64,000 bases of DNA from Halorientalis salina. Its GTDB lineage: Archaea; Halobacteriota; Halobacteria; Halobacteriales; Haloarculaceae. Position numbers and translations under genes: made by a program. Numbering within the stretch: the stretch's first letter is position 1; the number at the start of each line of letters is the position of its first letter. Shown here in pieces: positions 26,454-34,294 of this stretch. A model generated the notes under the pieces. It made no database searches. It was not told the DNA's origin and worked only from the letters and a program-made list of their open reading frames with translations. Location: positions 682,001-746,000 of the forward strand of contig NZ_SOSC01000001.1 of NCBI RefSeq assembly GCF_005049285.1, given 5' to 3'.

Positions 26454-27355
26454 GCTGTCACCTCCTCGACGAAGCCGAACTGCTCGTCGAGATCTGCCGC
26501 AATCGCCAGGAACACGTCCGCCATGTCGACGCTCCCGTCGTAGGCGAACACGGACGTCCCCTGGGAGAACGCCCGTTGCAGCGCGACCCGTTTCCGGACC
26601 TGCCAGACCGGCACGTCCGAGAACACCGCCTCGAACCACTCCAGCATCTCCTCGTCCTCGTTGGTCGATTCGACCCGGTTGGCGACGACGCCCACCTCGT
26701 TGACGGTGATCCCCGTCCGGTCTTCGAGGGCCGCCACCTGGTCGAACAGCAACTCGATGGCTCGCTCGGAGGTCGCTTCGGTCAGTGCCGGGATGAGCAC
26801 GTTCCGCGTCGAGTAGATGGCGGTGTCGGTCAACTGGCCGTAGAAGGGCGGCGAGTCGACGATGACGTAGTCGTAGTCGTCGGCCACCACATCCAGCGCC
26901 TGGTCGAGCAGTTTCATCGGCTCCGAGTCCGGGATGGTCTCCGGCGTGACGACGTTCGTCAGCGCCGACAGCGCCGACGGGTCCACGTCGATGTCGGGGT
27001 CGGCCTCGATGGTCGCCATCGCGTTGGCCATCGTCAGTTCGTGTTCGGCTTCGAGCAACTCGAAGTGGCTCGGGAGCACGTCCATCTCCTCGTGGGACAC
27101 GATGAGGTCCCGGATCACGTCGCGCTGGCCGGCGTCGGTCAGCAGGTCGAACACGGTCGGCGGGTCCGTGTCGTAGGCGTCGACCAGCCCGAGGCCCTCG
27201 GTCGCGTTCCCCTGCGGGTCCAGGTCCACGAACAACACGTCGCGACCGCGCTCGTTCAGTGCACCCGCGATGTTGATGGCGATCGTCGTCTTCCCCGTCC
27301 CACCCTTCGCGTTCGTCACGCAGATCGACGCAGGACGGTCTTGCTCCCGGCTCAT
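26450..27355 (-). CDS. ParA/MinD-type ATPase linked to cheW
   Basis: This 301-residue deviant Walker ATPase has NAKGGTGKTTIAINIA (signature Lys at 17, Walker A to 24), the switch I region DLDPQGNATEG (about 43-54) and switch II YVIVDSPPFYG. It lacks a ParA DNA-binding extension and a MinD amphipathic tail that I can recognise. Its partner is cheW, not parB. In bacteria, ParC-type ATPases position chemosensory arrays; the same job is likely here. A TATA-like TTTTTATAAG lies 31-40 bases before the ATG. Confidence 0.88.
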   Translation of the reverse strand: MSREQDRPASICVTNAKGGTGKTTIAINIAGALNERGRDVLFVDLDPQGNATEGLGLVDAYDTDPPTVFDLLTDAGQRDVIRDLIVSHEEMDVLPSHFELLEAEHELTMANAMATIEADPDIDVDPSALSALTNVVTPETIPDSEPMKLLDQALDVVADDYDYVIVDSPPFYGQLTDTAIYSTRNVLIPALTEATSERAIELLFDQVAALEDRTGITVNEVGVVANRVESTNEDEEMLEWFEAVFSDVPVWQVRKRVALQRAFSQGTSVFAYDGSVDMADVFLAIAADLDEQFGFVEEVTA

Positions 27356-27385
27356 CGATAGCTACCGGTGCTCGGTCCCGCCAGC

Positions 27386-27394
27386 TTATAAAAA
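27386..27394 (-). promoter_or_regulatory. TATA-like promoter of the parA-cheW operon
   Basis: On the minus strand the string TTTTTATAAG, followed by GCTGG, lies about 31-39 bases before the parA ATG at 27355. It is the most TATA-like element in this AT-rich gap. Confidence 0.55.
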
Positions 27395-27436
27395 TAGGTT
27401 CCCGATTCTCAATTGTTGTAGCAGCGGCGAGCGGGG

Positions 27437-28918
27437 TCAGAACCGCGCGACGGGGCCGTCGTCGGTGTCCTCGACAGTGACGCCCAGCGCGTCGAGTTCG
27501 TCCCGGAGTTCGTCCGCCCGGTCGTAGTTGCCGGCCTCACGTTCGGCCTCCCTGACCGAGAGCACGAGGTTCGCCAGTTCCTCGGCGACGCGGACCTCGC
27601 CCTCGGTGTCGCCGCCGAAGGAGAGGCCGAGGACGCCCACGCCGAGGTCCTCGAACGTCTCGATGACCCGACGGAGCGCGACGTAATCGTACTCCTCGTT
27701 GTCGTCGACGTGGCGGTTGACAGCCGTCGCGAGGTCCGACAGCGCGGTCAGCGCCTCGCGCGTGTTGAAGTCGTCGTTCATCGCCGCCTCGAACTCGGTT
27801 CGAGTGCGCTCGACGGCGTCCCGGAGGGCCTCGTCGGTGACTTTCGCGTAGGCGTCGGTGCTGTCGGCGGCCTCGACGGCCCGCTGGTGACCCCGTTCGA
27901 GCCCCTCCCAGCGTTCGATAGCCTCTTCCACCGTCTCCTCGCTGTAGACGGCGCTGTTGGCGTAGGCCGTCGACAGCAGGAACGTGCGGGCGACGTTCGC
28001 GCCGTGTTCGGCGACAAAGTCCGAGACGGTGAAGAAGTTGCCTAGCGAGGAAGACATCTTCTCGCCTTTCGTCTCCAGTAAGCGGACGTGGAGCCAGTAG
28101 CGCGCGAACGTCTCGCCGGTCGCGGCCTCGCTCTGGGCGATCTCGTTTTCGTGATGCGGGAAGACGAGATCCTGGCCGCCGACGTGGATGTCGATGGTGT
28201 CGTCTAAGTGAGTCATGCTCATCGCCGAGCACTCGATGTGCCAGCCCGGTCGGCCCTCGCCCCACGGCGAGTCCCAGGTTTGCGCCGTCTCGCAGGCCTC
28301 CTCGGGGGGAGCCGCCGCCTCGTGCTGGTGGTCGGCGATGTCGGCCTCGCCCACGCCGCCGGCCTTCCAGAGCGCGAAGTCGGCGGCGTTTCGTTTCTCG
28401 GATCGCTCGTCGGGGTCGCCCTGCGCGTCGAGTTCTTCGGGGTCCTGGTTCGAGAGTTTGCCGTAGTCCTCGAAGGACGTCACGTCGAAGTAGACCGAGC
28501 CGTCGACCTCGTAGGCGTAGCCCTTCTCGATCAGCGTCTCGACGATGTCGATGATCTCGGGGACGTGCTCGGAGACGCGGGGGTAGACCTCCGTCCGGCG
28601 GAGGTTGAGCGAGCGCATGTCCCGGATGGTCTGGGCGATGTAGTGGTCGGCCACGTCGGCCTCGCTCTCGCCGTCCTCCCCGACGCGGGCGACGATCTTC
28701 TCGTTGACGTCGGTGAAGTTCTCGACGTGGCGCACGTCGTAGCCCACGTGTTCGAGCCAGCGGTGCATCACGTCGACGTGGACCCACCCGCGGGCGTGGC
28801 CGAGATGCGCCGGATCGGAGGTCGTGAGGCCACAGTAGTACAGAAGGACGGAGTCGGGGTCCTGTGGCTCGAACGGCTCGCGCTCGCCGGTGAGCGTGTT
28901 CGTCACACGAAGGGTCAT
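27437..28918 (-). CDS. cysS: Cysteinyl-tRNA synthetase
   Basis: This 493-residue class I synthetase charges tRNA-Cys. It has the zinc/HIGH region [18 protein letters not shown] (residues 28-45), WHIECSAMS and [10 protein letters not shown] as zinc ligands, and [12 protein letters not shown] as the KMSKS loop, here KMSSS. The anticodon-binding helical region follows, with the C-terminal [17 protein letters not shown] tail. The start at 28918 (MTLRVTN) is chosen because upstream MWYVV is unsupported. The neighbour downstream, on the same strand, is parA after a short gap. Confidence 0.97.
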   Translation of the reverse strand: MTLRVTNTLTGEREPFEPQDPDSVLLYYCGLTTSDPAHLGHARGWVHVDVMHRWLEHVGYDVRHVENFTDVNEKIVARVGEDGESEADVADHYIAQTIRDMRSLNLRRTEVYPRVSEHVPEIIDIVETLIEKGYAYEVDGSVYFDVTSFEDYGKLSNQDPEELDAQGDPDERSEKRNAADFALWKAGGVGEADIADHQHEAAAPPEEACETAQTWDSPWGEGRPGWHIECSAMSMTHLDDTIDIHVGGQDLVFPHHENEIAQSEAATGETFARYWLHVRLLETKGEKMSSSLGNFFTVSDFVAEHGANVARTFLLSTAYANSAVYSEETVEEAIERWEGLERGHQRAVEAADSTDAYAKVTDEALRDAVERTRTEFEAAMNDDFNTREALTALSDLATAVNRHVDDNEEYDYVALRRVIETFEDLGVGVLGLSFGGDTEGEVRVAEELANLVLSVREAEREAGNYDRADELRDELDALGVTVEDTDDGPVARF

Positions 28919-28968
28919 TACGACGTACCACACGACGCCGGCGTTTCAACGCTACGATGACGGGGAAT

Positions 28969-29469
28969 CTACGTCCGGGACGGAGCGGTCTCGACTGCTC
29001 GCTCGACCGCCCGCACTGCGTCCGGCCCCGCTCGGCGAGAGACGGCGACGGTCAGCGACTCGCCGGCAGTCCCGGCTGCCTCCACGTCGATGTCCTCGGC
29101 GATGAGGTTGCTCAGGACGTGTCCGAGCGTCGACGCGTCCACGTCGCCGGTTACGAGAACAGCCGTCAGCGACCCGCCGCCAGAGACGAGCGCCGTGTCG
29201 CCGACCGTCAGCAACGCCCTGTCGGGGTCGGCCTCGTCGGCCCGACCGACGCCGCTTTCCATGTTCACTCTCGCGTCCCGCCCGGGACCCTCGTAGTCGG
29301 GGAGGTCCTCGGCGTAGCGACGGAGCGCGGCGACGACGGCCTCGCGATCGTCGACGCCCAGGTCGAGAAAGCGGGCGGCGGCGGTGTAGTTGACGACGCC
29401 CGCCCGGAGAGCCTCGTAGAGGAACGGGTTCGCCCGGACGGCCTCGCGTGTGCGTTCTGCCAGCGACAT
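28969..29469 (-). CDS. Haloarchaeal hypothetical protein with regulatory-like N-terminus
   Basis: This 166-residue soluble protein has an N-terminal helical region, SLAERTREAVRANPFLYEALRAGVVNYTAAARFLD. In related haloarchaeal proteins that kind of region looks like a small helix-turn-helix. A C-terminal ACT-like alpha/beta part follows (LTVGDTALVSGGGSLTAVLVTGDVD, then VAVSRRAG). I do not recognise a named function. It lies between cysS and a divergent Cys-rich micro-protein gene. The start at 29469 removes a Pro-rich, unlikely extension. Confidence 0.65.
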   Translation of the reverse strand: MSLAERTREAVRANPFLYEALRAGVVNYTAAARFLDLGVDDREAVVAALRRYAEDLPDYEGPGRDARVNMESGVGRADEADPDRALLTVGDTALVSGGGSLTAVLVTGDVDASTLGHVLSNLIAEDIDVEAAGTAGESLTVAVSRRAGPDAVRAVERAVETAPSRT

Positions 29470-29636
29470 ACCCGAGTCCGGGGGAGCCGGCGGTAAAAAC
29501 GCGCCGGGTCGTGGAAAAAAGACCGCAGTATTCGTGCAGTTCTGCAATGTGTGATACTCTCAAACACACTCGTGTGTCAGCGGGACGGCCGGGTGGGGAG
29601 ACCCGCCAGCAGGTTCGACCCCGACACCAGATAGCC

Positions 29637-29762
29637 ATGACAACGAACGAGTCCTGTACGAACTGTGCCGCCTGTGGCGGCTGTGAACCGAGCGACGAAG
29701 ACACCGAACCCGAGAACCGAGCCGAATCCGTAATCGACGACGCTGGACCACCCGAACGGTGA
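29637..29762 (+). CDS. Cysteine-rich micro-protein (CxxCxxCxxC)
   Basis: This 41-residue protein reads MTTNESCTNCAACGGCEPSD at its start, with four cysteines spaced C-x2-C-x2-C-x2-C, then an acidic tail. It could bind zinc or a 4Fe-4S cluster. The next gene is cbiX, 51 bases downstream, so it may serve cobalamin synthesis; that is inference. A longer form starting at 29547 is possible but has atypical composition before the Cys cluster. Confidence 0.6.
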   Translation: MTTNESCTNCAACGGCEPSDEDTEPENRAESVIDDAGPPER

Positions 29763-29813
29763 GAACAGTCACCAGACGAAGTCCCTAAGAGTAGCCTCTC
29801 CCTAGACAGCGGT

Positions 29814-30695
29814 ATGCAAGCACTGGTCATCGCGGCACACGGCTCACACCTCAACGCCGGGTCCGCCTCGCCGACGTTCGACCACGCGGACACCATCCGA
29901 GAGTCGGGCGCGTTCGACGAGGTCCGGGAGTGTTTCTGGAAGGAGGAACCGTCCTTCCGGGAAGTGCTCCGGACCGTCGAGAGCGAGGAGGTGTACGTCG
30001 TTCCCCTGTTCATCAGCGAGGGCTACTTCACCGAGGAGGTCATTCCCCGGGAGCTGCGCCTGGAGGAGTGGGACGTCGAGCAGTGGGATTCGGACGGGAC
30101 GTCGGCGACCCACACGACGCTGTCGGCGGCCGACACCGACCAGACGGTCCACTACTGCGGGCCGGTCGGCACCCACGACGCGATGAGCGATGTCATCGTC
30201 CAGCGCGCCGACAGCGTCACCGGGTCTCGGAGCGTCGACGACGGGGACTTCGGGCTGGCGGTCGTCGGCCACGGCACCGAGCGCAACGAGAACAGCGCCA
30301 AGGCCATCGAGTACCACGCCGACCGCATCCGCGAGCAGGGCCGCTTCGCCCAGGTCGAGGCGCTGTTCATGGACGAGGACCCCGAGGTCGACGACGTGGC
30401 CGAGTTCTTCGAGACCGACGACATCGTGGTCGTGCCGCTGTTCATCGCGGACGGCTATCACACCCAGGAGGACATCCCCGAGGACATGGGCCTGACCGAC
30501 GACTACCGGAACGGCTGGGACACCCCGACCGAGGTCGACGGCCATCGAATCTGGTACTCCGGGGCCGTCGGGACCGAACCGCTGATGGCAGACGTGGTGC
30601 TGGAGCGGGCCGCCGACGCCGGCGCGGACGTCTCCGAGGCCATCGAACGGGTCCGCGAGCGGACGCGGGACCCGCGTCCCGCAGCAGGGGACTGA
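29814..30695 (+). CDS. cbiX: Sirohydrochlorin cobaltochelatase, two CbiX domains
   Basis: CbiX inserts Co(II) into sirohydrochlorin in the anaerobic cobalamin route. The 293-residue protein has two CbiX half-domains in tandem. The first carries IAAHGSHLNAG (metal-binding His9) and YVVPLFISEGYFT; the second carries VGHGTERNENSAKAI and VVVPLFIADGYHTQEDIP. The arrangement resembles long-form CbiX, in which one chain does what two small CbiXs chains do as a dimer. Its C-terminus is Arg/Pro rich. It is preceded by a Cys-rich micro-protein and followed by a separate regulatory gene. Confidence 0.92.
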   Translation: MQALVIAAHGSHLNAGSASPTFDHADTIRESGAFDEVRECFWKEEPSFREVLRTVESEEVYVVPLFISEGYFTEEVIPRELRLEEWDVEQWDSDGTSATHTTLSAADTDQTVHYCGPVGTHDAMSDVIVQRADSVTGSRSVDDGDFGLAVVGHGTERNENSAKAIEYHADRIREQGRFAQVEALFMDEDPEVDDVAEFFETDDIVVVPLFIADGYHTQEDIPEDMGLTDDYRNGWDTPTEVDGHRIWYSGAVGTEPLMADVVLERAADAGADVSEAIERVRERTRDPRPAAGD

Positions 30696-30761
30696 AACCG
30701 GCGAACACGGGGCGAGTGTCGGCACGCGTCGGGTTTTTCAGAGTCGGAAAAGGACGCTTGG

Positions 30762-30769
30762 TTTTTAAA
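30762..30769 (+). promoter_or_regulatory. TATA-like promoter of the winged-helix gene
   Basis: TTTTTAAA lies 25-32 bases before the GTG at 30794, a distance that indicates a leaderless transcript. It is preceded by purine-rich GAAAAGGACG, which could contain a BRE. Confidence 0.6.
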
Positions 30770-30793
30770 CCGCGACCGTTCGTTGGGTGCGGT

Positions 30794-31159
30794 GTGAGTG
30801 AGGATTGGGCCCTGGACGAGGTACTCGATCTGCTTAGCGACGAGTACGCTCGCTCGATCCTCGCGGCAACGAGCGTCGAACCCATGTCTGCCAACGAGCT
30901 CAGCGAGCAATGCGATGCGTCCCTCCCGACGGTGTACCGGCGCATCGAGTGGCTCCAGGAGTACGACCTCATCGAAGCACAGACCAGAGTGGAGTTAAGC
31001 GGAAACCACCACAAGGTGTACTCGGCGACGCTCGCCGAGTTCTCGATGGAACTGGACGACGGCTCCTACGAGGGCACCATCGAGCGCACCTCCCGCGCCG
31101 ACTTCCTCGAGGAAGAAGACACGGCCGACCGCCTCACCAGGATGTGGGAGAACCTCTGA
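30794..31159 (+). CDS. ArsR-like winged-helix transcription regulator
   Basis: This 121-residue protein has an HTH: DEVLDLLSDEYARSILAATS, then SANELSEQCDASLPTVYRRIEWLQEYDLIEAQ (recognition helix ASLPTVYRRIEWL), and a wing followed by a charged helical tail. A GTG start at 30794 is used because the TATA box at 30762-30769 lies the right distance away. The next gene, a membrane protein, starts two bases after its stop codon and is likely co-expressed. No metal-binding cysteines of classic ArsR are present. Confidence 0.8.
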   Translation: MSEDWALDEVLDLLSDEYARSILAATSVEPMSANELSEQCDASLPTVYRRIEWLQEYDLIEAQTRVELSGNHHKVYSATLAEFSMELDDGSYEGTIERTSRADFLEEEDTADRLTRMWENL

Positions 31160-31161
31160 CC

Positions 31162-31473
31162 ATGGCACTGGGATACTCGGTCCTCGACTGGGCCAACGTC
31201 GCCTTCGCCTTCGGGTCGACGGTCCTTGGGACCTATATCGCCTACCAGGCCTACCGCGGGTTCCGCCGCAATCAGAGCCGGTCGATGCAGTACCTCTCGA
31301 TCGGCCTCCTGTTGCTGACGGGCGTCGCCTTCGGGACGGCGTTCGTCGGCTCCGTGCTGCTCCGGCAGGGAATCATCCCCGTACGATACCAGCAACCGCT
31401 GACGCTCCTGACCCGCGTCGTCCAGTTCCTCGGCGTCGCCTTCATCGCCTACTCGCTGCACAGACGGCCCTGA
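31162..31473 (+). CDS. Small membrane protein co-transcribed with a winged-helix regulator
   Basis: This 103-residue protein has three hydrophobic helices (about residues 8-26, 44-66 and 79-97) with an Arg-rich loop YRGFRRNQSRS between the first two. Haloarchaea often pair such a protein with an HTH gene; the function is unknown. It starts two bases after the regulator stop codon and shares its promoter. The pair may form a membrane-linked sensing unit, but no evidence in the sequence settles this. Confidence 0.75.
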   Translation: MALGYSVLDWANVAFAFGSTVLGTYIAYQAYRGFRRNQSRSMQYLSIGLLLLTGVAFGTAFVGSVLLRQGIIPVRYQQPLTLLTRVVQFLGVAFIAYSLHRRP

Positions 31474-31496
31474 CCTCGACGCTCATCCGACCTTCC

Positions 31497-32717
31497 TCAC
31501 TCACACTCGACGGATTCGCCGATCTGTACCAGCAGCGCCTTGCTGACGCCGCTGCCCGAGACGGAATAGCGGTACTCGCCGCAGTCCCAGGAAACGATTC
31601 CGTTCGTCCCGATCGACTGGTAGGTCGCCTCTCGGTCCCCGACGCGGACGGTCGTGGCGTCGTCTCTCCCGTCGAAGTGCATGTCGTTTTTCGAGACGGT
31701 GACCTGCGAGGTCGCGTTCGCGTACCTGAGAGAAACCGAATGCCACTCACCGGTGGCGCGGGTCGCCCCGGTCAACTCGAAGGAGTCGGGGAGGTCGGGG
31801 TCAGGAACGGACATGCTCGCGTCCGCTCGCAGGGCGTCTGCGGAGTCGTACCTGTCTACCTCCGGCAGCGCCGGTTCCGAGACGGTCGCGTTTGCCGGCG
31901 GGGAAAACTGGAACGTCGAGTCGTCGAGTCCGGGATCGAAGCGCACGTCCCGGTAGGTCATCGTCGTCTCGACTGGCTCGCCGTCCATCGTCCACTCGGT
32001 CTCGAATTTCAGCGGGAAGAAATACTCCGTGTCGACGTAGATGGTCTGCGTGTAGTCGCTAAAGTCACCGGATGCGTTCGATTCGTCGGGTGCGATGTGG
32101 AGGACGTACACCGACCGGCCGTCGACGGTATCCGTCCCGTTGTAGCGCACTCCGAACCGGTTCTCGTCCGAATCCCCCGGCACTACTGATGTCGTCGGCC
32201 CGCTACCGGCCGGGACGGACGGCAACGGCTCGACGCCCGGCGTCGGCTCCGCGTCCGTCGACGCCGCGTCGGCGCGGGTGATGTCGAGTCGGTTGAACAG
32301 TCGTTCGATGTGTTCGCCCTGTGCGTTCGACCGACCACCGAAAGCGGCCGTGTCGATCCTCGTCACGTTGTTCTCGTCCTCGTCGTAGAGCCACGTCACC
32401 GACCCGTTCGAGACGGTCAGTTCCGAGCCCACAACGGAGTCGGAGACGGCTCGCGACCACATCATGCCGGTCCCGGGTCGCATCTTCACCCGACGGACCG
32501 AGCGATTGGTCTCGGTCCCGCGCCGGATCGTCATCTCCACGGTCGCCGAGACGCCGTCGAGGGAAGCGAGACGCTCCGAGGCGTTGTGACCGATGTGCGA
32601 CTCGGGACTCGACGGTGCCTCGGAGGGGAGGAATCCGAATACCGCGACGGTCGCGACCGCACCCACGAGGACACACGCGAACGTCGCGCGCTGGAGGGAA
32701 CTGTCAGCGGGCGGCAT
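31497..32717 (-). CDS. LolA-like envelope protein, paralogue A
   Basis: This 406-residue secreted protein has a hydrophobic N-terminal helix (TFACVLVGAVATVAVFGFLP), then a LolA-like domain with the pattern LASLDGVSATVEMTIRRG ... YFFPLKFETEWTMDGEPV. The last 110 residues form a separate domain (SVPDPDLPDSFELTGATRATGEWHSVSLRYAN...GEYRYSVSGSG). That C-terminal domain aligns clearly with the neighbouring gene at 32980, so the two arose by duplication. There is no lipobox, unlike its paralogue. The ATG at 32717 is preferred over a TTG twelve bases upstream. Confidence 0.75.
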   Translation of the reverse strand: MPPADSSLQRATFACVLVGAVATVAVFGFLPSEAPSSPESHIGHNASERLASLDGVSATVEMTIRRGTETNRSVRRVKMRPGTGMMWSRAVSDSVVGSELTVSNGSVTWLYDEDENNVTRIDTAAFGGRSNAQGEHIERLFNRLDITRADAASTDAEPTPGVEPLPSVPAGSGPTTSVVPGDSDENRFGVRYNGTDTVDGRSVYVLHIAPDESNASGDFSDYTQTIYVDTEYFFPLKFETEWTMDGEPVETTMTYRDVRFDPGLDDSTFQFSPPANATVSEPALPEVDRYDSADALRADASMSVPDPDLPDSFELTGATRATGEWHSVSLRYANATSQVTVSKNDMHFDGRDDATTVRVGDREATYQSIGTNGIVSWDCGEYRYSVSGSGVSKALLVQIGESVECE

Positions 32718-32861
32718 CGTTCGTCCCAACTATCCTTGAACAATCGGATAACCGTTTCGGGACAACCTACGTACAGGTCTGGCAACATCGAAGACAGACG
32801 TATCAGAGACGGCAACCGGACGGTAAAAACGTTCAAACGAGAGGGGCCGCACGTGCGGAAG

Positions 32862-32953
32862 GCGTCAGCGGGCACCGACAGGGGAGGGCAGCGTCAGCGG
32901 GGACCGGCGTCGGCGGAAGGGTGCGTCAGCGGAGACCGCCGTCAGCGGGATGA
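32862..32953. repeat. Three degenerate direct repeats between LolA-like paralogues
   Basis: The string GCGTCAGCGG recurs at 32862, 32891 and 32923 as the start of units of 29 to 32 bases. Each unit continues with ACCG-type sequence and a related CGTCGGCGG or CGTCAGCGG half-site. It occupies most of the otherwise empty gap between two paralogous genes on the minus strand. Confidence 0.6.
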
Positions 32954-32979
32954 GCAGGCAGAGTGACGGCCTGAAGTCG

Positions 32980-34143
32980 TCAGGCGCACTCGATGGAGGC
33001 GGCGATGTCGGTCAGTTGCGTACGCGAGACGGCACCGGAGACCGAGTATCGGTACCCATCGCAGGACCAGACCACGATCCCAGTGGAACCGAACTCGTCG
33101 TACTGGCCCGTCCGATCACCGATCTGCACCGACTCGGTCCCGTTGTGGTTCGACCCGTTGGCCATCGAACGATTGGTCTTCGTCACCGAGATCCGAGCCG
33201 ACTCGTTGGCGTACTGCAGCGAGACGGACCGGAACTCGCCGCCCGTGCGACGACCCTGCTCCAGCGAGAACCCCTCAGGAACGTCCGGCTCCGGGACGGA
33301 CATGGTGGCGTCCTCCCGGAGTGCGTCGACGGAGTCGTACGTCTCGGAGTCCGGGAGGGACACGTCCGAGGTGTTGGCGTCAGCGGGGGCGTCCAGGGTG
33401 AACCGCTCGTCGGGAATCGTCGGGTTCAGTTCGACGTCCTCGTACTGGACGACCGATCTGAAGTCTCTCTCTCCCGAGTCGGAGGTCGTCTCGACTCGCA
33501 CCGGGAAGTAGGTCTCGGCGTCGAGCCAGGCGGTCACGTTCATGTCGCCGCTGGCCGCCCCGGAATCCGGTTCCAAGCGGACGCGATGGGTCCGTTCACC
33601 GTCGATGCGTTCGGTTCCGAGTTCCTCGATGGTCATCGAGTTGGCGACCGAATCGATCATCGTCATCCCGGTACCCCCAGCCCGTTCCTGCTCGACGTTC
33701 GAGCGATTGATCCGGGTGATCTCGTTCGAGTCGGGGTTGTAGGTCACGATCGTGCTCTCGTTCGAGATCGTGACTGTCCCCTCGTTGTACGGTGAGGCGA
33801 CGACTTCACGACGAACCTCGTCGGTCGTCAGCCGCGCCCAGATCTTCGTCGTCGTGTTCGTCTCGTTCTCGCCGAACGACGTCCGCATCGACATCCTGGC
33901 ACTGTAGCTGTCGAGATCCGACATGCGCGCTTCGAAGGCCTCGGCCACGTCGTCGGTCGATGCACTCGTTTCGCTGTCCGTCTCCGGCGAGACAGCGGTT
34001 TGCTCGTCGGGCGAAGTCGTCGTCTCTTCGGGCGGCGAGGTCGTCGTGTTCGTCCCGGCGTCGTTGCCGACACAGCCACTCAAGGCAACCATCCCGCCCA
34101 CCAGCATGATCAGAGCGACAGACCGAAATTTGCCTGAGACCAT
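32980..34143 (-). CDS. LolA-like lipoprotein, paralogue B
   Basis: This 387-residue lipoprotein has signal MVSGKFRSVALIMLVGGMVA and lipobox LSGC at about residue 24, then a Thr-rich linker. A LolA/outer-membrane carrier-like domain follows (MSDLDSYSARMSMRTSFGENET ... YFPVRVETTSDSGE). The C-terminal domain is shared with the gene at 31497: SVPEPDVPEGFSLEQGRRTG and GYRYSVSGAV. It probably works at the outer face of the membrane with lipids or surface proteins. The two paralogues are tandem on one strand, separated by repeats. A GGCTTATG TATA-like element lies at about 34171-34178. Confidence 0.78.
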   Translation of the reverse strand: MVSGKFRSVALIMLVGGMVALSGCVGNDAGTNTTTSPPEETTTSPDEQTAVSPETDSETSASTDDVAEAFEARMSDLDSYSARMSMRTSFGENETNTTTKIWARLTTDEVRREVVASPYNEGTVTISNESTIVTYNPDSNEITRINRSNVEQERAGGTGMTMIDSVANSMTIEELGTERIDGERTHRVRLEPDSGAASGDMNVTAWLDAETYFPVRVETTSDSGERDFRSVVQYEDVELNPTIPDERFTLDAPADANTSDVSLPDSETYDSVDALREDATMSVPEPDVPEGFSLEQGRRTGGEFRSVSLQYANESARISVTKTNRSMANGSNHNGTESVQIGDRTGQYDEFGSTGIVVWSCDGYRYSVSGAVSRTQLTDIAASIECA

Positions 34144-34188
34144 ACACGTCCCCGTACGACTGGCCCCCGCATAAGCCGCCACTCGGTG

Positions 34189-34203
34189 TTTCCGATCCGG
34201 AAA
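34189..34203. promoter_or_regulatory. Inverted repeat in the divergent promoter region
   Basis: TTTCCG (34189-34194) and CGGAAA (34198-34203) are separated by ATC. They are followed by an AT-rich island (34211-34230). The site lies between the divergent starts at 34143 and 34295 and could bind a regulator. Confidence 0.35.
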
Positions 34204-34261
34204 ACCAGCCCAAAATATAAATATTAGATTTGCAGGCGGCGGGAATCCGCGGCGAAAGGCC

Positions 34262-34269
34262 GACTTTAT
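34262..34269 (+). promoter_or_regulatory. TATA-like promoter of the DR2241-like gene
   Basis: ACTTTATT lies 26-33 bases before the ATG at 34295, fitting a leaderless transcript on the plus strand. Confidence 0.5.
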
Positions 34270-34294
34270 TCCGCTGGCGTCCCTCGATCCCAGC

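Noticed and set aside
29448-29636. N-terminal extension of the Cys-rich micro-protein
   Set aside because: The added 63 residues overlap the promoter region of the divergent gene and have unlike composition; the start at 29637 fits better.
32862-32953. Possible CRISPR array
   Set aside because: Only three short, degenerate units exist with no unique spacers of constant length and no cas genes nearby.
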